Shown piece after piece: positions 39,084-48,600 of a stretch of 64,000 bases of DNA; position 1 is the first letter of the stretch, and each line of letters opens with the position of its first letter. The stretch comes from Phytophthora colocasiae. Taxonomy: Eukaryota; Oomycota; Peronosporomycetes; Peronosporales; Peronosporaceae. Location: assembly GCA_018806915.1 (NCBI GenBank), contig JAGKQI010000079.1, forward strand, positions 709,001-773,000, read 5' to 3'. The position numbers and the translations under genes are program-made. The notes under the pieces were generated by a model. It did not search any database and was not told the DNA's origin. It saw nothing but the letters and a program-made list of their open reading frames with translations.

Positions 39084-39136
39084 TCTCCACACCGCCCAGA
39101 AGTAGCTCAAGACTGTTTCACTCAAGCTAGCCAGCC

Positions 39137-39490
39137 ATGCGCTACAGCCATTTTGTCCTGCTGATAGTTGTCTTCGTGGCGTGTTGCAATACCTTCACGA
39201 CCGCTGACTCGTCACTCGAGATCAAAACCGCGGACGTTATCTCCCGCGACGAAGTGACCGATACCAATGAGAAACACCGCTACCTCAAAGGCAGCAAAAA
39301 GGAAATCAACGGAGACGAAGAGCGAGCTGCTCCTGTTGGTTTGGACAAGCTTTTCGGCGCGGTCAAAATCACTAACATCCAGCAATTCTCGAAGCTCCCG
39401 TTCCTCAAGCAGATTGCTCAGATTAAATCCAAGTACGGGGCAGGCGTCGCCAAAGCGTTTGCGAAGTGGCGTAGCGCTCAACTCACTTAA
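39137..39490 (+). CDS. Secreted RXLR-like/EER effector candidate 1
   Basis: 117 residues, ATG at 39137. Signal peptide residues 1-~23 (MRYSHFVLLIVVFVACCNTF). In the expected window after it stands RYLK (residues 48-51), a variant of RXLR, followed by DEER (60-63). The C-terminal half is helical and basic (LDKLFGAVKITNIQQF ... GVAKAFAKWRSAQ), resembling WY-type effector ends, though a full WY fold cannot be shown. RXLR/EER proteins are secreted and act inside plant cells. Leader, motif and core match effector 2 at 43238, so they are paralogs. No host target can be inferred. Confidence 0.82.
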   Translation: MRYSHFVLLIVVFVACCNTFTTADSSLEIKTADVISRDEVTDTNEKHRYLKGSKKEINGDEERAAPVGLDKLFGAVKITNIQQFSKLPFLKQIAQIKSKYGAGVAKAFAKWRSAQLT

Positions 39491-39602
39491 GAAGATTCTC
39501 TTCTTCTTTTTACCGGTATATGTTCAATACAATTCAGTTTGTGTTTTAAAAATGTGTTTTAAAACAATGTTTCTGAACGTCCAATATCTTGCAACAAGCA
39601 AC

Positions 39603-40658
39603 ATGCCGCTGTCATCCTGTTGCCAAGTGTGTGGCCCCAGCGCCAATGCGTCCCCCGAGCCCCTCTTCAAATGTTCACGTTGTCAGTCTGTACTGTACTG
39701 CGGTCGCGAGCATCAGATCGAGGACTTTGCGTCTCATAAAGCCACGTGTAGACGTATTAAAAACATGCGAGAGCAAATGGCAAAGGAGGAACAAGTCGTT
39801 CGTAACTCCACGGAGGACTTCTGGACGCCTGCCAATGCATTCGAAACCCACGTCGGACACTTCTGGGGGCTGCGTGGTACCCGTCCGTATATGACCGCCA
39901 AACTGGAGGTGATCCGGGCGCTGTCCACTATCCCCTCTCGTCCAGCCATTGAGGCAGCATTAGCAGAAGCGATGGACAGTATAAGACTGTGTCGTGCGGA
40001 TAACCTTGGTATCAGGGAGGTTATCCCGACACTTATGCTGATTTTGGACCAGTACCAAGAGGCCTACGACTTTATCAAGTGGTACGTCACAAGTGGAGAT
40101 GATGCCCACTACGACTGGGGCAACATGGATCTGCCGTTCCTGGACGTACGCAATGCCGACATGGCGGAGGAGATCCCAGGATCTATGAGGAATAGCCGCA
40201 ATGTGTTCTTCATGAGCAATGTGGCGTACATCAAGTTGATGCTGGCTAAGACTGTAAAGGACGCCATCAACTCCCATGATCAGGGAGATCGTCCGTCACT
40301 TCCTGCGGTTGAGTCTCTGCGGACCTTCGTAGCTCCAAATGGGACGCTGCGAAGCCTTGCAGAGCTCAAGAGGCTACACGAGAAGCTCACGAGTCAGATG
40401 CACGCTGCGTCCTCATTGGCACATTTCCAGAATCAGCATTTCTGGAATGGCGTACTGGACCCGACGCCGATTGTGCAGGCTCCCAAGCCACCGCACTACG
40501 CCCCTGGCGATATTAACCAAGTCAAGTTGTGGGTGCAGCAGAACGCTCTGTTGTGGCGAGATCACCATGACTTTATCCGCGAAAAGCGCAGCGCGTACCC
40601 TGACTACCTGCCGGAGATGCCACAACGTGGTATCCAACGCTTGGTCACCTTCCAGTAG
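39603..40658 (+). CDS. MYND-type zinc finger protein
   Basis: 351 residues; the ATG at 39603 is chosen because the MYND finger starts at once: Cys7, Cys10, Cys24, Cys27, Cys33, His37 (usually Cys), His45 and Cys49 (CSRCQSVLYCGREHQ, SHKATC). The frame extends upstream to 39267 only as a shadow of the effector gene. The remainder is helical with no SET domain visible (LEVIRALSTIPSRPAIEAAL, LILDQYQEAYDFIKWY, WVQQNALLWRDHHDFIR). MYND fingers bind proline-rich peptides in protein complexes. Partner unknown; similar MYND proteins are numerous in oomycetes. Confidence 0.85.
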   Translation: MPLSSCCQVCGPSANASPEPLFKCSRCQSVLYCGREHQIEDFASHKATCRRIKNMREQMAKEEQVVRNSTEDFWTPANAFETHVGHFWGLRGTRPYMTAKLEVIRALSTIPSRPAIEAALAEAMDSIRLCRADNLGIREVIPTLMLILDQYQEAYDFIKWYVTSGDDAHYDWGNMDLPFLDVRNADMAEEIPGSMRNSRNVFFMSNVAYIKLMLAKTVKDAINSHDQGDRPSLPAVESLRTFVAPNGTLRSLAELKRLHEKLTSQMHAASSLAHFQNQHFWNGVLDPTPIVQAPKPPHYAPGDINQVKLWVQQNALLWRDHHDFIREKRSAYPDYLPEMPQRGIQRLVTFQ

Positions 40659-41335
40659 GCACCTTTGGGTTCGATGGATTGAGGTTTCTTTTCATCTCCT
40701 CCATGGTCGTGTGCCTCACGCGAAGTATCGAGTCGTTTCTTCAGATTCCGTTCAAGTCACCTTATTTTTTCCTCGGATCGACAGCAGATTTTGCAGCACA
40801 GTCCATTTAAATAAAACAACAAGAAATAGTTTGCCACTGTGCCAATCGGTGATGTACACACGTAGGAACAAAGGAGCACCAAGAACAACAGTTGCCCCGT
40901 CAACGAGAACAGAGCGTTTCGAAACTTTTGCTAGATAAAAATCTACTGAAGTGCGCAATACTTTGATCTCAAAGTTGGAACTCCATCCAATGAATATTAT
41001 CTCATACTCCGGAGTATTTAACATATTTAGTTACTTCATTTATCGTGACTTCTCGTTTTGCTAACTAAACCCGTACGAGAAACCAAATTGCCATTACATA
41101 GAATCCAAATTCGATGTTCAGGAGAAGGTAAGGCTTCAATGATAGGCAGATCGAGGCTGAGTTGTCGAGGGATTTCGACTACGGCCTCATCAACAGCAAG
41201 GGAGTAGATGCAGATGACTTAACAATGTCTGCAAAAAGATTCAGTAAACGCGCTCACTTTATCTGCTAAAGCAAGTGTGAGTCTTCATATTCCAGCTCCC
41301 TCAGTCAGTAAGTCGCCGTACACCGCACATTCCAG
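40659..41335. other. Intergenic stretch after the MYND gene
   Basis: About 680 bases, AT-rich near 40940-41120, no gene or repeat supported. Confidence 0.4.
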
Positions 41336-41473
41336 AGCGATTGCATTGTGCAATCGCTGCCGATTGCGGTCATTTTCGCCATGCTCGGCATGCATCCTGG
41401 ATGCATGCAGAAGTCTGACTTCTGTACAAAAAGCGCGGTTAGGTGATCCAAATAGAAGGCCCTTTGAGGCCTT
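41336..41473. repeat. Array of five short hairpins
   Basis: Consecutive perfect stems: 41336-41345/41349-41358 (10 bp, AGCGATTGCA), 41380-41384/41388-41392 (5 bp), 41388-41397/41399-41408 (10 bp, GCATGCATCC), 41408-41414/41418-41424 (7 bp, CAGAAGT), and 41456-41461/41468-41473 (6 bp). Loops are 1-6 bases. Three GAGCGAAGCGA-like words follow at about 41494, 41593 and 41637. Confidence 0.8.
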
Positions 41474-41718
41474 AGAGAGGCGCCTTGACAACCGAAGCGA
41501 AGCGGAGGTCTGTCAGGGGACGGCGCGTAGGCCGGAGTAGGTTCCGAAACAAGAACTTACAATCTAATCTGCGCGGGATCCTTGCCCGCCACGAGCGAAG
41601 CGAAGTTGGCGGTGCAAACGCCGCGCAACAAGAGGAGCGAAGCGACCCTAACCCCGCAATAGTCCCCCAATAGAGGGCGGTACATTTTTAAGACGAATTG
41701 GTTCAGGAATCATCCTCT

Positions 41719-42171
41719 GGGGGGGGGGGGGGAAGGGAGGACTCGAACCCCTTATATTAGGTACTTATTTCGAAGCCTGTTCGAAACAGGCGCATTGACG
41801 TCTAAGCAAGGTTACTCCTAACTAATTTCCTACGGCTACTGGGTTACCCTTACATGTAGTCTATGACCGGTACGCTTGAATTTCTTGGGAATTTTTGCCC
41901 AATGGGCCGCCGTTGATGAGCCCCCAGCTGGTGCCTGGCCGGGTAGAGTACTGCGACCGCGCCAACTCCTTGAGTCTTGTCTCCGTGTAGTTGTGCCTTG
42001 ATTGGTCCCGATGTCTTAGAGAAGAGCTTGTGAGTGATGGGAAATGAACAGAGAAGGGCAGCGGTGAGAGAGGAGAGCAGAAGTCGAAAAGGGCGACGGA
42101 GGCGGGGCTCGAACCCTCGGTCAGTTCGTGGATCAGCGGATGCTAACCCACTGGGCCACCGGCGAGCCCCA
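41719..42171 (-). mobile_element. tRNA-derived SINE with poly-C tail and 14-bp target duplication
   Basis: AGGAATCATCCTCT occurs directly on both sides (41705-41718, 42172-42185). On the minus strand the element begins with a tRNA-like head carrying a good pol III A box (TGGCCCAGTGGGTTAGCATC) and B box (GGGTTCGAGCCCC). It ends in a run of 14 C (41719-41732 as G on plus), just after a second tRNA-like piece (GGGGTTCGAGTCCTCC). Length 453 bases. tRNA-derived SINEs are known in Phytophthora; the family name is not assigned. It would depend on LINE reverse transcriptase supplied in trans. Confidence 0.75.
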
Positions 42172-42217
42172 AGGAATCATCCTCTCTCCATCCACCAAAG
42201 AGACTTGCATATTCGTA

Positions 42218-42490
42218 CAGGTTTCCCCGCCTAATTTGCAACTGCATCAAGTAATTTACCTCGATCAGGGAGTGAAGATGCGGATGCGATTTGCTCTATC
42301 TGGTCTGCCAATGTACTGAGTTACATGCAATCACGGGGGAAATGGGATTCACGATGAAGGTTCAAGGAAGATAATCCCTCCCAATTTTTCAGTAACTCAG
42401 TACCTGATGCATCTATGTGATACCTGTGCAGATTTTGCATCCTGGCAGATTTTCTTGGTCCGACCCCTGCAAATTAGGCGGGGAAACCTG
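42218..42490 (+). mobile_element. MITE copy B (same family as 38389-38831)
   Basis: 273 bases with the same CAGGTTTCCCCGCC terminal repeats, TA at both borders (42216-42217, 42491-42492), and the same subterminal blocks (GCGGATGCGATTTGCT near one end; CAGATTTTGCATCCTGGCA near the other). The transposase fragment of copy A is absent. Confidence 0.92.
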
Positions 42491-42492
42491 TA

Positions 42493-43172
42493 TGTAGCAT
42501 CACGGCAGGACGATGATTATGCTGGAGTGGATTACGACTCGTAATTTACGAGGCTCATCAGAATGGATGGATGTGGTCCCAAGTGAGCTGGCGCTGTGCA
42601 TGTAGATAGAGGAGGCTGCTATCGCCCCGAATGGAGAATAATTCCCGTAACAAAACGATGTAAGCTAGAACCAGACGGGAAGTGATGGAGACACTGGTGA
42701 GGACGAGACCTCTCACTCGCACTAAAAGAACGCAATACAGCAGCAGTGTCTGCAGGGCAACCATATTTTCATGGGCAAATCCAGCAAAAATCGTGGATTG
42801 CGATTACGGGACTAATCGCAAACAATGCACATCTTTCTTACAAATGTCAATATTCAAATCCGAATGTGCCTTGCCAACTTGGCCAAACGCGGGTCAAACG
42901 AGGCTAAGAATTCATCAGTGTTATAACAAATACTCTTTGAACCATGTAGACCTACATGCAGTTGCATCATAGACGTAAACGAATGCATTTTGCGAGGCAT
43001 CTTCAGATGCATGTATGTACATGTAGTGCAGTCAAGCTCGATCTCCGCTGGCTCAAAATTTGCACAGCGGAAGATAAAGGCGATGGCCATTCCCATGTGC
43101 TTGAACACAGTTCTACCTTCGAATCAGCAGCCACATCGTGGCGTCACTCTATGCGAACACTCTTCAAGCGAA
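42493..43172. other. Upstream region of effector 2, no gene seen
   Basis: About 680 bases without a supportable gene. The last 60 bases resemble the upstream region of effector 1, so the promoter was duplicated with the gene. Confidence 0.45.
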
Positions 43173-43188
43173 CCTCATTACACAATTT
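43173..43188 (+). promoter_or_regulatory. Oomycete initiator element of effector 2
   Basis: CCTCATTACACAATTT, one base different from the matching element of effector 1 and near the oomycete initiator consensus; 50-65 bases before the ATG. Confidence 0.7.
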
Positions 43189-43237
43189 GCCCCGCGCCGC
43201 TCAGGAGTAACTCAAGACCTCGACACTCAAGATAACC

Positions 43238-43594
43238 ATGCACTGCAGCCATTTTGTCCTGCTGATAGCTGTCGTTTTCCTGGCGTGTTGCAATACCTTC
43301 ACGACCGCTGAATCGTCACTCGAGATCAAAACCGCGGACGTCATCTCCCACCACGAAGTTTCCAATACCAATGAGAAACGTCGCTACCTCAAGGGCAGCA
43401 AAAACGAAATTAACGAAGAGAGAGCTGCTCCAGTAGGTTTGGACAAGCTTTTCGGCTTTGTCAAAAGCACCAACTTCCAGCAATTCTCGAAGCTCCCGTT
43501 CCTCAAGCAGATTGCTAAGCTTAAATCCAAGTACGGAGAAGGCGTCGCCAAAGCGTTTGCGAAGTGGCGCAGCACACAGAAGAAGGGAATCTAA
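43238..43594 (+). CDS. Secreted RXLR-like/EER effector candidate 2
   Basis: 118 residues, ATG at 43238. Signal peptide to about residue 24 (MHCSHFVLLIAVVFLACCNT). RYLK at residues 49-52 and EER at 60-62, with NTNEKR before and KGSKNEIN between, as in effector 1. The C-terminal core (PVGLDKLFGFVKSTNFQQF, KLKSKYGEGVAKAFAKW) differs at scattered positions, and a short KKGI tail is added. It is one residue longer at the leader and lacks the 'GD' before EER. Likely a duplicate separated from copy 1 by the MYND gene and several small transposons. Confidence 0.82.
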   Translation: MHCSHFVLLIAVVFLACCNTFTTAESSLEIKTADVISHHEVSNTNEKRRYLKGSKNEINEERAAPVGLDKLFGFVKSTNFQQFSKLPFLKQIAKLKSKYGEGVAKAFAKWRSTQKKGI

Positions 43595-44265
43595 TAGTTT
43601 CTCTTCTTCTCACTGGTATTTGACAAAAAAATACACTAAGGTCTTGGTTTTGGTTTTACGACCAGGAAATCTCATATCATCGTTAGCAACCGCTGGATCT
43701 AGGAAGATCATCCCCTCACGGATGTGAAGTATCGACATTTTCAATGTGGATTCGGGGGATGCCGATACCCACGGAGCCCAATAAATAGACTTGCTGCCAA
43801 TGCTATGGGTACTCTGGATCCAGCAATTCTGCGAGTCGTGGAGATGCTAACTACTATGGAGGTGATACCGACATGTACGATAAATGTGTTACACAATTCA
43901 CAAGTTGGAGAGACGACTCTCGTCAGTATCTTGGAACGTGGTAAGTAGCCACTACACCCCTTATGCCCACTACGTGGAGTCTGGTATTGTTGTTGCTGGA
44001 GCAACACCGTACTGCCGTTGCTGAGATTTGGCTCATCAACAGCACTACGACGCGACTGCTGCGGTAAGTACGGACGGTTAAAGCACATGCAGGGAACATG
44101 GACAGTTAGACAAAGGACTGTTACTTAGCAGATCGTGGGCTCTTCAAGGACATACATAGGAAACAAGAGCAGCTAGTGAAAGTTGAGGAACTGCTCAATA
44201 CATATCACTTCTACATTTCCATCGGAAGCAACAACAAAGAATTCTTTAGCTGGTTTGCTACCAGC
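43595..44265. other. Stretch between effector 2 and the old gag remnant
   Basis: About 670 bases. A short open frame at 43724-43948 has no recognised features. Probably flanking sequence of the older retroelement whose gag starts near 44266. Confidence 0.35.
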
Positions 44266-44968
44266 ATGGAAGATCCTGACGACGCAATGATGCCGGTCTC
44301 CACAGGCGAGATGCCCATTGCCGTCTACCCTCCACTTCCGCCGTTCTCTGACCGTGACCTACGACTGACGGAGGAAACTACGACGCGAACGGCAGTACTA
44401 CAAGGTAGTGAGACGAGGCGTCAGGTGGAAGCCCTGGCCCAGCATTCTGCGGCAGCGCACCACGGAATGCTGAGCAAATCGGTCAGGTGCGGTTGCAGCA
44501 AGATCGACTTGCAGCACAAACATCGGAATACCTGCAAGCACAACACGAACGACAAATCTCGCTAGTTGAGCAGCAGGAAGAGATGCGACGTCAAATGGAC
44601 GAACATCGCAAATATTTAGAGGAACAGTACAAGATATTGAAGGCGGCGGAACAAGCTGTTGGGCTCCAAGGACAGAGACTGGAAAGCTTATCCGAAGCGG
44701 TACAACCTCATTTGCAGGCCCGATGGGGAGCCTTCACTCAAGGTGCAGCACCGGCAGCAAGTGATCAGTCACCCGATGTATCTACCGTCACTGTGGCGGC
44801 AGGTACGAACTTGCCTGTGCCTCCGATTTACAGAGGCAGCTCTAAGAAAGAAAAGCGGGAGTTTATGGATATCTACGCTATTTATTCGAGACGCATCAAG
44901 GCCTTAAATCAAGGGTCCCAAGCCAAATTCTTTGTGATGCCACTCAGTGCTTGTATTGAACAAGGCAC
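44266..44968 (+). pseudogene. Older retrotransposon gag, 5' part, interrupted by Gypsy-2
   Basis: A frame from an ATG at 44266 (MEDPDDAMMPVSTG) passes through a one-base shift near 44470 into a coiled-coil segment (ISLVEQQEEMRRQMDEHRKYLEE). It reaches a capsid-like block (PPIYRGSSKKEKREFMDIYAIYSRRI, FFVMPLSACIEQG) and stops at the Gypsy-2 LTR. The rest continues at 54154. The coiled coil plus capsid layout suits a retroelement gag. Confidence 0.65.
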
Positions 44969-45662
44969 TGTAACGTGTCTAGTCTAGCTCTGCACGCCGA
45001 GCTTTGGTCGCCCAGTGCTGATGGGTCCAAGCGTCCGTTGGCCGTCGGTAGAGTAACTTCCACTACCCCGCCGGTGTGTATCGTACTGACACACGACCTA
45101 TTTGTATTTATGTTCTGTTCGTTCTAGGTAGGCTACGACTAGCTTTAAGCTTCGTCAATAGACTCACTACGTCTGTCCGTTCCGTTTGTCCGTTCGTCGT
45201 CCGTTCACCGTCCGTTCAAGTTTGAGCTGCTGCCGCCAACCACTTGGACTCAACACCGTTGTGCGTCGCCCTACTCGTCGCAGTCACCGGAAGCGTGGAG
45301 ACCGTTGTCTTCACTCGCGCTTGCCCGTCCGTTCGTCCGTCCAAGTTCCAATTACCAGCACTCGTCCACCGTCGTGTCCAAGTGCCAGCCGTCCACCGTT
45401 CGTTTGTCCGTTTGTCGCCGTGTGAGGATCACTTCTGAGTCCTTCGCTGCTAATTCGTAACCGGGTTCCTCGCTGCTAATTCGTAACTGCGTTCTCGCGT
45501 GTCCAGGTCCAGGTCCAGGTCATCGTCACAGCGATCCTGGGGCGCCGTGCATCCAATCCTCAGCGGTCGCTGCTGAGCAGGCATGCTACCTCGTGGTGGT
45601 ACCGCCGTCACTTCAACCACCACACGCTTGACGCCCGTACCGTACCGTTTGATCCCATTACA
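44969..45662 (-). repeat. Gypsy-2 3' LTR
   Basis: 694 bases, TG/CA ends. In the element's sense it begins TGTAATGGG, and the TAA in it ends the integrase frame. Contains many GTCCGTT words. Confidence 0.93.
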
Positions 45663-48600
45663 CGACTTCCTCTCTCCAAGGGTCTTCCACGACCCGCCCG
45701 GCGCAGTAGAGCTGCTCGTACTCAGCAACCGAGACCCATCTGCTCCGCGGTCGTTCGCCCCTCGTCGTCCACCGCTCACCGTCTCCGGTTGTCCACCGTC
45801 CAATGTCGCCAACTGGGCAGAGCTCGTATTCCAGCGTGTAGTGGCCTGCTCGGTTCCGCCGTCTGCGTCGCCGTCGCTCCACCAGGAGTCCACGCGTGTC
45901 GTCCCTACTCGTCGCTCCGCCCATTGCCGTTCTATTTCTTTTTGTTCGTTCATCTGTCGCTGTTCGTCCAGTAGCTGCCGTCGCTGTTCGTACAGCCGCC
46001 GCTGGCGCCTCGCCATTCCATCCGTCGTCTTCATCGTGGAGTTCGACGTCAATGTCGTCCGCTGCTTGCGAAAGTGGACTCGTAGGCTCGTAGTAACTTA
46101 CTAAGAAGGAAACGTGTGCGATGATCGTCTCTTCCTTGCCCAGTCCGTCTTCTCGCTTCAGTAGGAAATTCTCGTACCCGGCCGGTTCCAAAATACGCAG
46201 GGGTCCAATCCACTGATGAACGAACTTGGTCGCTTTTGGCCCTCGTGGTGGGTTGTACAACCAGACCTTGTCACCAATGTGAAACTCCCGCTTGTTTCTG
46301 ACGTTCCTGTTATAGAACCTCGCCTGCCGCTCTTGCTCCCGTACACGTGCGATCTCAGCGCACTCGCTGCTCCGTTTCATGGCTCGCAGTAGCTTATCAT
46401 GGTACGCCGACAGCTCGCCCGCCTCCGTCACCTCGGTCCGTCGTAGAAGCTCGTTAGGGGCTCGCAACTTGCGACCCATCATTAACTCGTTCGGGGAGAG
46501 CTTCACGGTCGAGTGCTGTGCGGAGTTGTACGCGTACGCCGCAAACTTCACCCACAGGTTCCAGTCCTTTTGCTGCTCGTCCTGCATAAAGACCGCGACA
46601 CAGTCCTTCCAGGTTCTGTGGAAACGCTCCACCAGGCCTACCATCTGCGGTCGGTACGGAACCGGGTTGATCTGCTTCGCCTGCAACATGTTCACCAGCT
46701 CGTCGATCACGCTGCCCGTGAGCTCGGGAGCTCCATCCGTCAGCAACTCTCGGAAAACGCCAAACTTGAGCACTACTTCTTCCATGAGAAACTTCGCAAT
46801 GTCCTCCGCCGTGTGCTGCACCACACAACACGCCACCGCGTACCGTGTTACGTATTCCAGAGCCGCAATCACGTAACGTTCACCGCCGTCTGCTAAGGGA
46901 AAAGGTCCTGCTACGTCGAGCGCCCATCGATCGCCAACATCTCCACCTCGTATACTGCGTAGGGGCGGAATTACTCCTCGCGGACGTGCCTTCCTGCTTC
47001 CACATTCAGGGCAGCCTCGTACCCAGCGATTCACCTCCCGTCGTAACTTCGGCCACCAGTAAAGCTGCGCGACGCGTCCGTAAGTGTGTGGGCCTCGTAA
47101 ATGTCCAGACCATACCGAACCGTGCATCTCCTTGAAGACTTGTGCCCACAATGTCGGTGGTAACAACACTCTCCAGCCGTTCTTGGTGTCGATCACCGCC
47201 AATCCGAACTTCACGTCCACCTTCATACCTCGATACGAGCCAGCGTCCGTCGCCTTCTTTACAAGTTTGCTCTCGTGTTGAGCTGCGACGATCTCCGTAT
47301 CGTCCAACTGCAAGGTCTCCATCGCCGGTACGTCGTTCTCTCCCTCCAAGTTGTCCATAGTCACCGTCGTTGTCATCGCAGGGGCTGGTATCGTAGGCAT
47401 CGTCGCAGGGGCTGTCCTCCTGGCTTCTCGTCGCCCAGTTCCAACTGTCGTCGTCGCGGGTGGGCTCGTCGCCGCCCGTTCCTCTCGTGCCGCCGTATTC
47501 GCTGCTAGAGCTCGTCCACCGGGCTCGCTGTTTTCCCTGACGCATTTTCCCGTTTGCGTCCCTGACCGTGCCTTAGGCGCCGAACTATTCGTTGTGCCTG
47601 TTGCCGTAGCCGTCGGTTTTGTCGTGCGCGGCGCCGCCGTATCGGCCGACGTTACTGTGGCCACCGAATCGTCCATTTCTGCCCGTCGCCCATTACCTGG
47701 CCTGCCACCGCTCGCCGTCGTGCTGCCACCCGATCCTCCGGTCACTGTCGGTGTCGATACAGGGGCTGTCACCGTGGCCAGGGCTTCTTCACGCACGATG
47801 CCACCGCCGTCAGTCTCGCCCTGCACTGTCTGCTGCTCGCCCGCAGTTACCGTCGTCGCCGCATTATCACTTGCCATCGCATTCGTCGGCACCACCGATG
47901 TCTGGTCGTCCACGAAGCGTACGCGCTTCTGTTCTTGTTCACGGATGCGCGCGCTCCTCCGCGTCGCTGGTACTATCGCCGTCCGTTTACGTCTTGCCCG
48001 TTTCTTCGACGTCCGGTCCGTTGCCATGGGCGTCTCGTTCGTCGTGTGGCTGACCATGGGGCTTAGTGCCTCCTCCGTGGCCACCGCCGCCACGTCCGCA
48101 TTCTCCGTCACCATTCCCGCGTCCACAGCCACCGTATCAACTGCCACTGGTTCATCGCGTGGCACAACCGCCACTGCCATCTCCGTTGTAGGGGCCGTTC
48201 CGGTTGTCTCCAGTGTTAGGTTGGCTGCCATACTCACTGCCGTTGTTGCGTCAGTCGCCGCCGTCACCGTGCAAGTCACTGCCGTCTTCGTTCCCGCCTC
48301 ACTCGTGGCTGCACTCGTCGATGCGCAGATTAACGGAGTCTCCATCACACCGCCGTTTGCTGCCCCGCCGGTAGTTACCGTCGCTTCGGCCGCCGCCGTG
48401 TTCACCACATTCTCACCCGTAGCCGTAGAAGCCACATTCGACGCTGCACCGCCCGTTATAATCGTCACCACCGATTCGTTATTCGTAGCCCGAGTCACCA
48501 CCGTCTCCGCGTCCAAGCTTACTTCTCGTACGCCATCGTTTCTCTCTCGGGGTACCAACCGTCCGTCTTGAGGGCGCACCACCGCTCGTACCGCCGCCGG

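Noticed and set aside
41735..41835. Possible tRNA-Arg on the minus strand (loop TTTCGAA)
   Set aside because: The anticodon and T arms look tRNA-like, but the acceptor and D arms do not pair. It lies inside the SINE, so it is counted as a SINE module.
45186..45438. Short open frames in both Gypsy-2 LTRs
   Set aside because: Fall within LTR repeats of GTCCGTT words, no coding features.
47351..48571. 406-codon open frame on the plus strand
   Set aside because: It is the antisense of the Ala/Thr-rich linker of the Gypsy-2 RNase H-integrase frame; GC-rich repeats keep it open. No domain seen.
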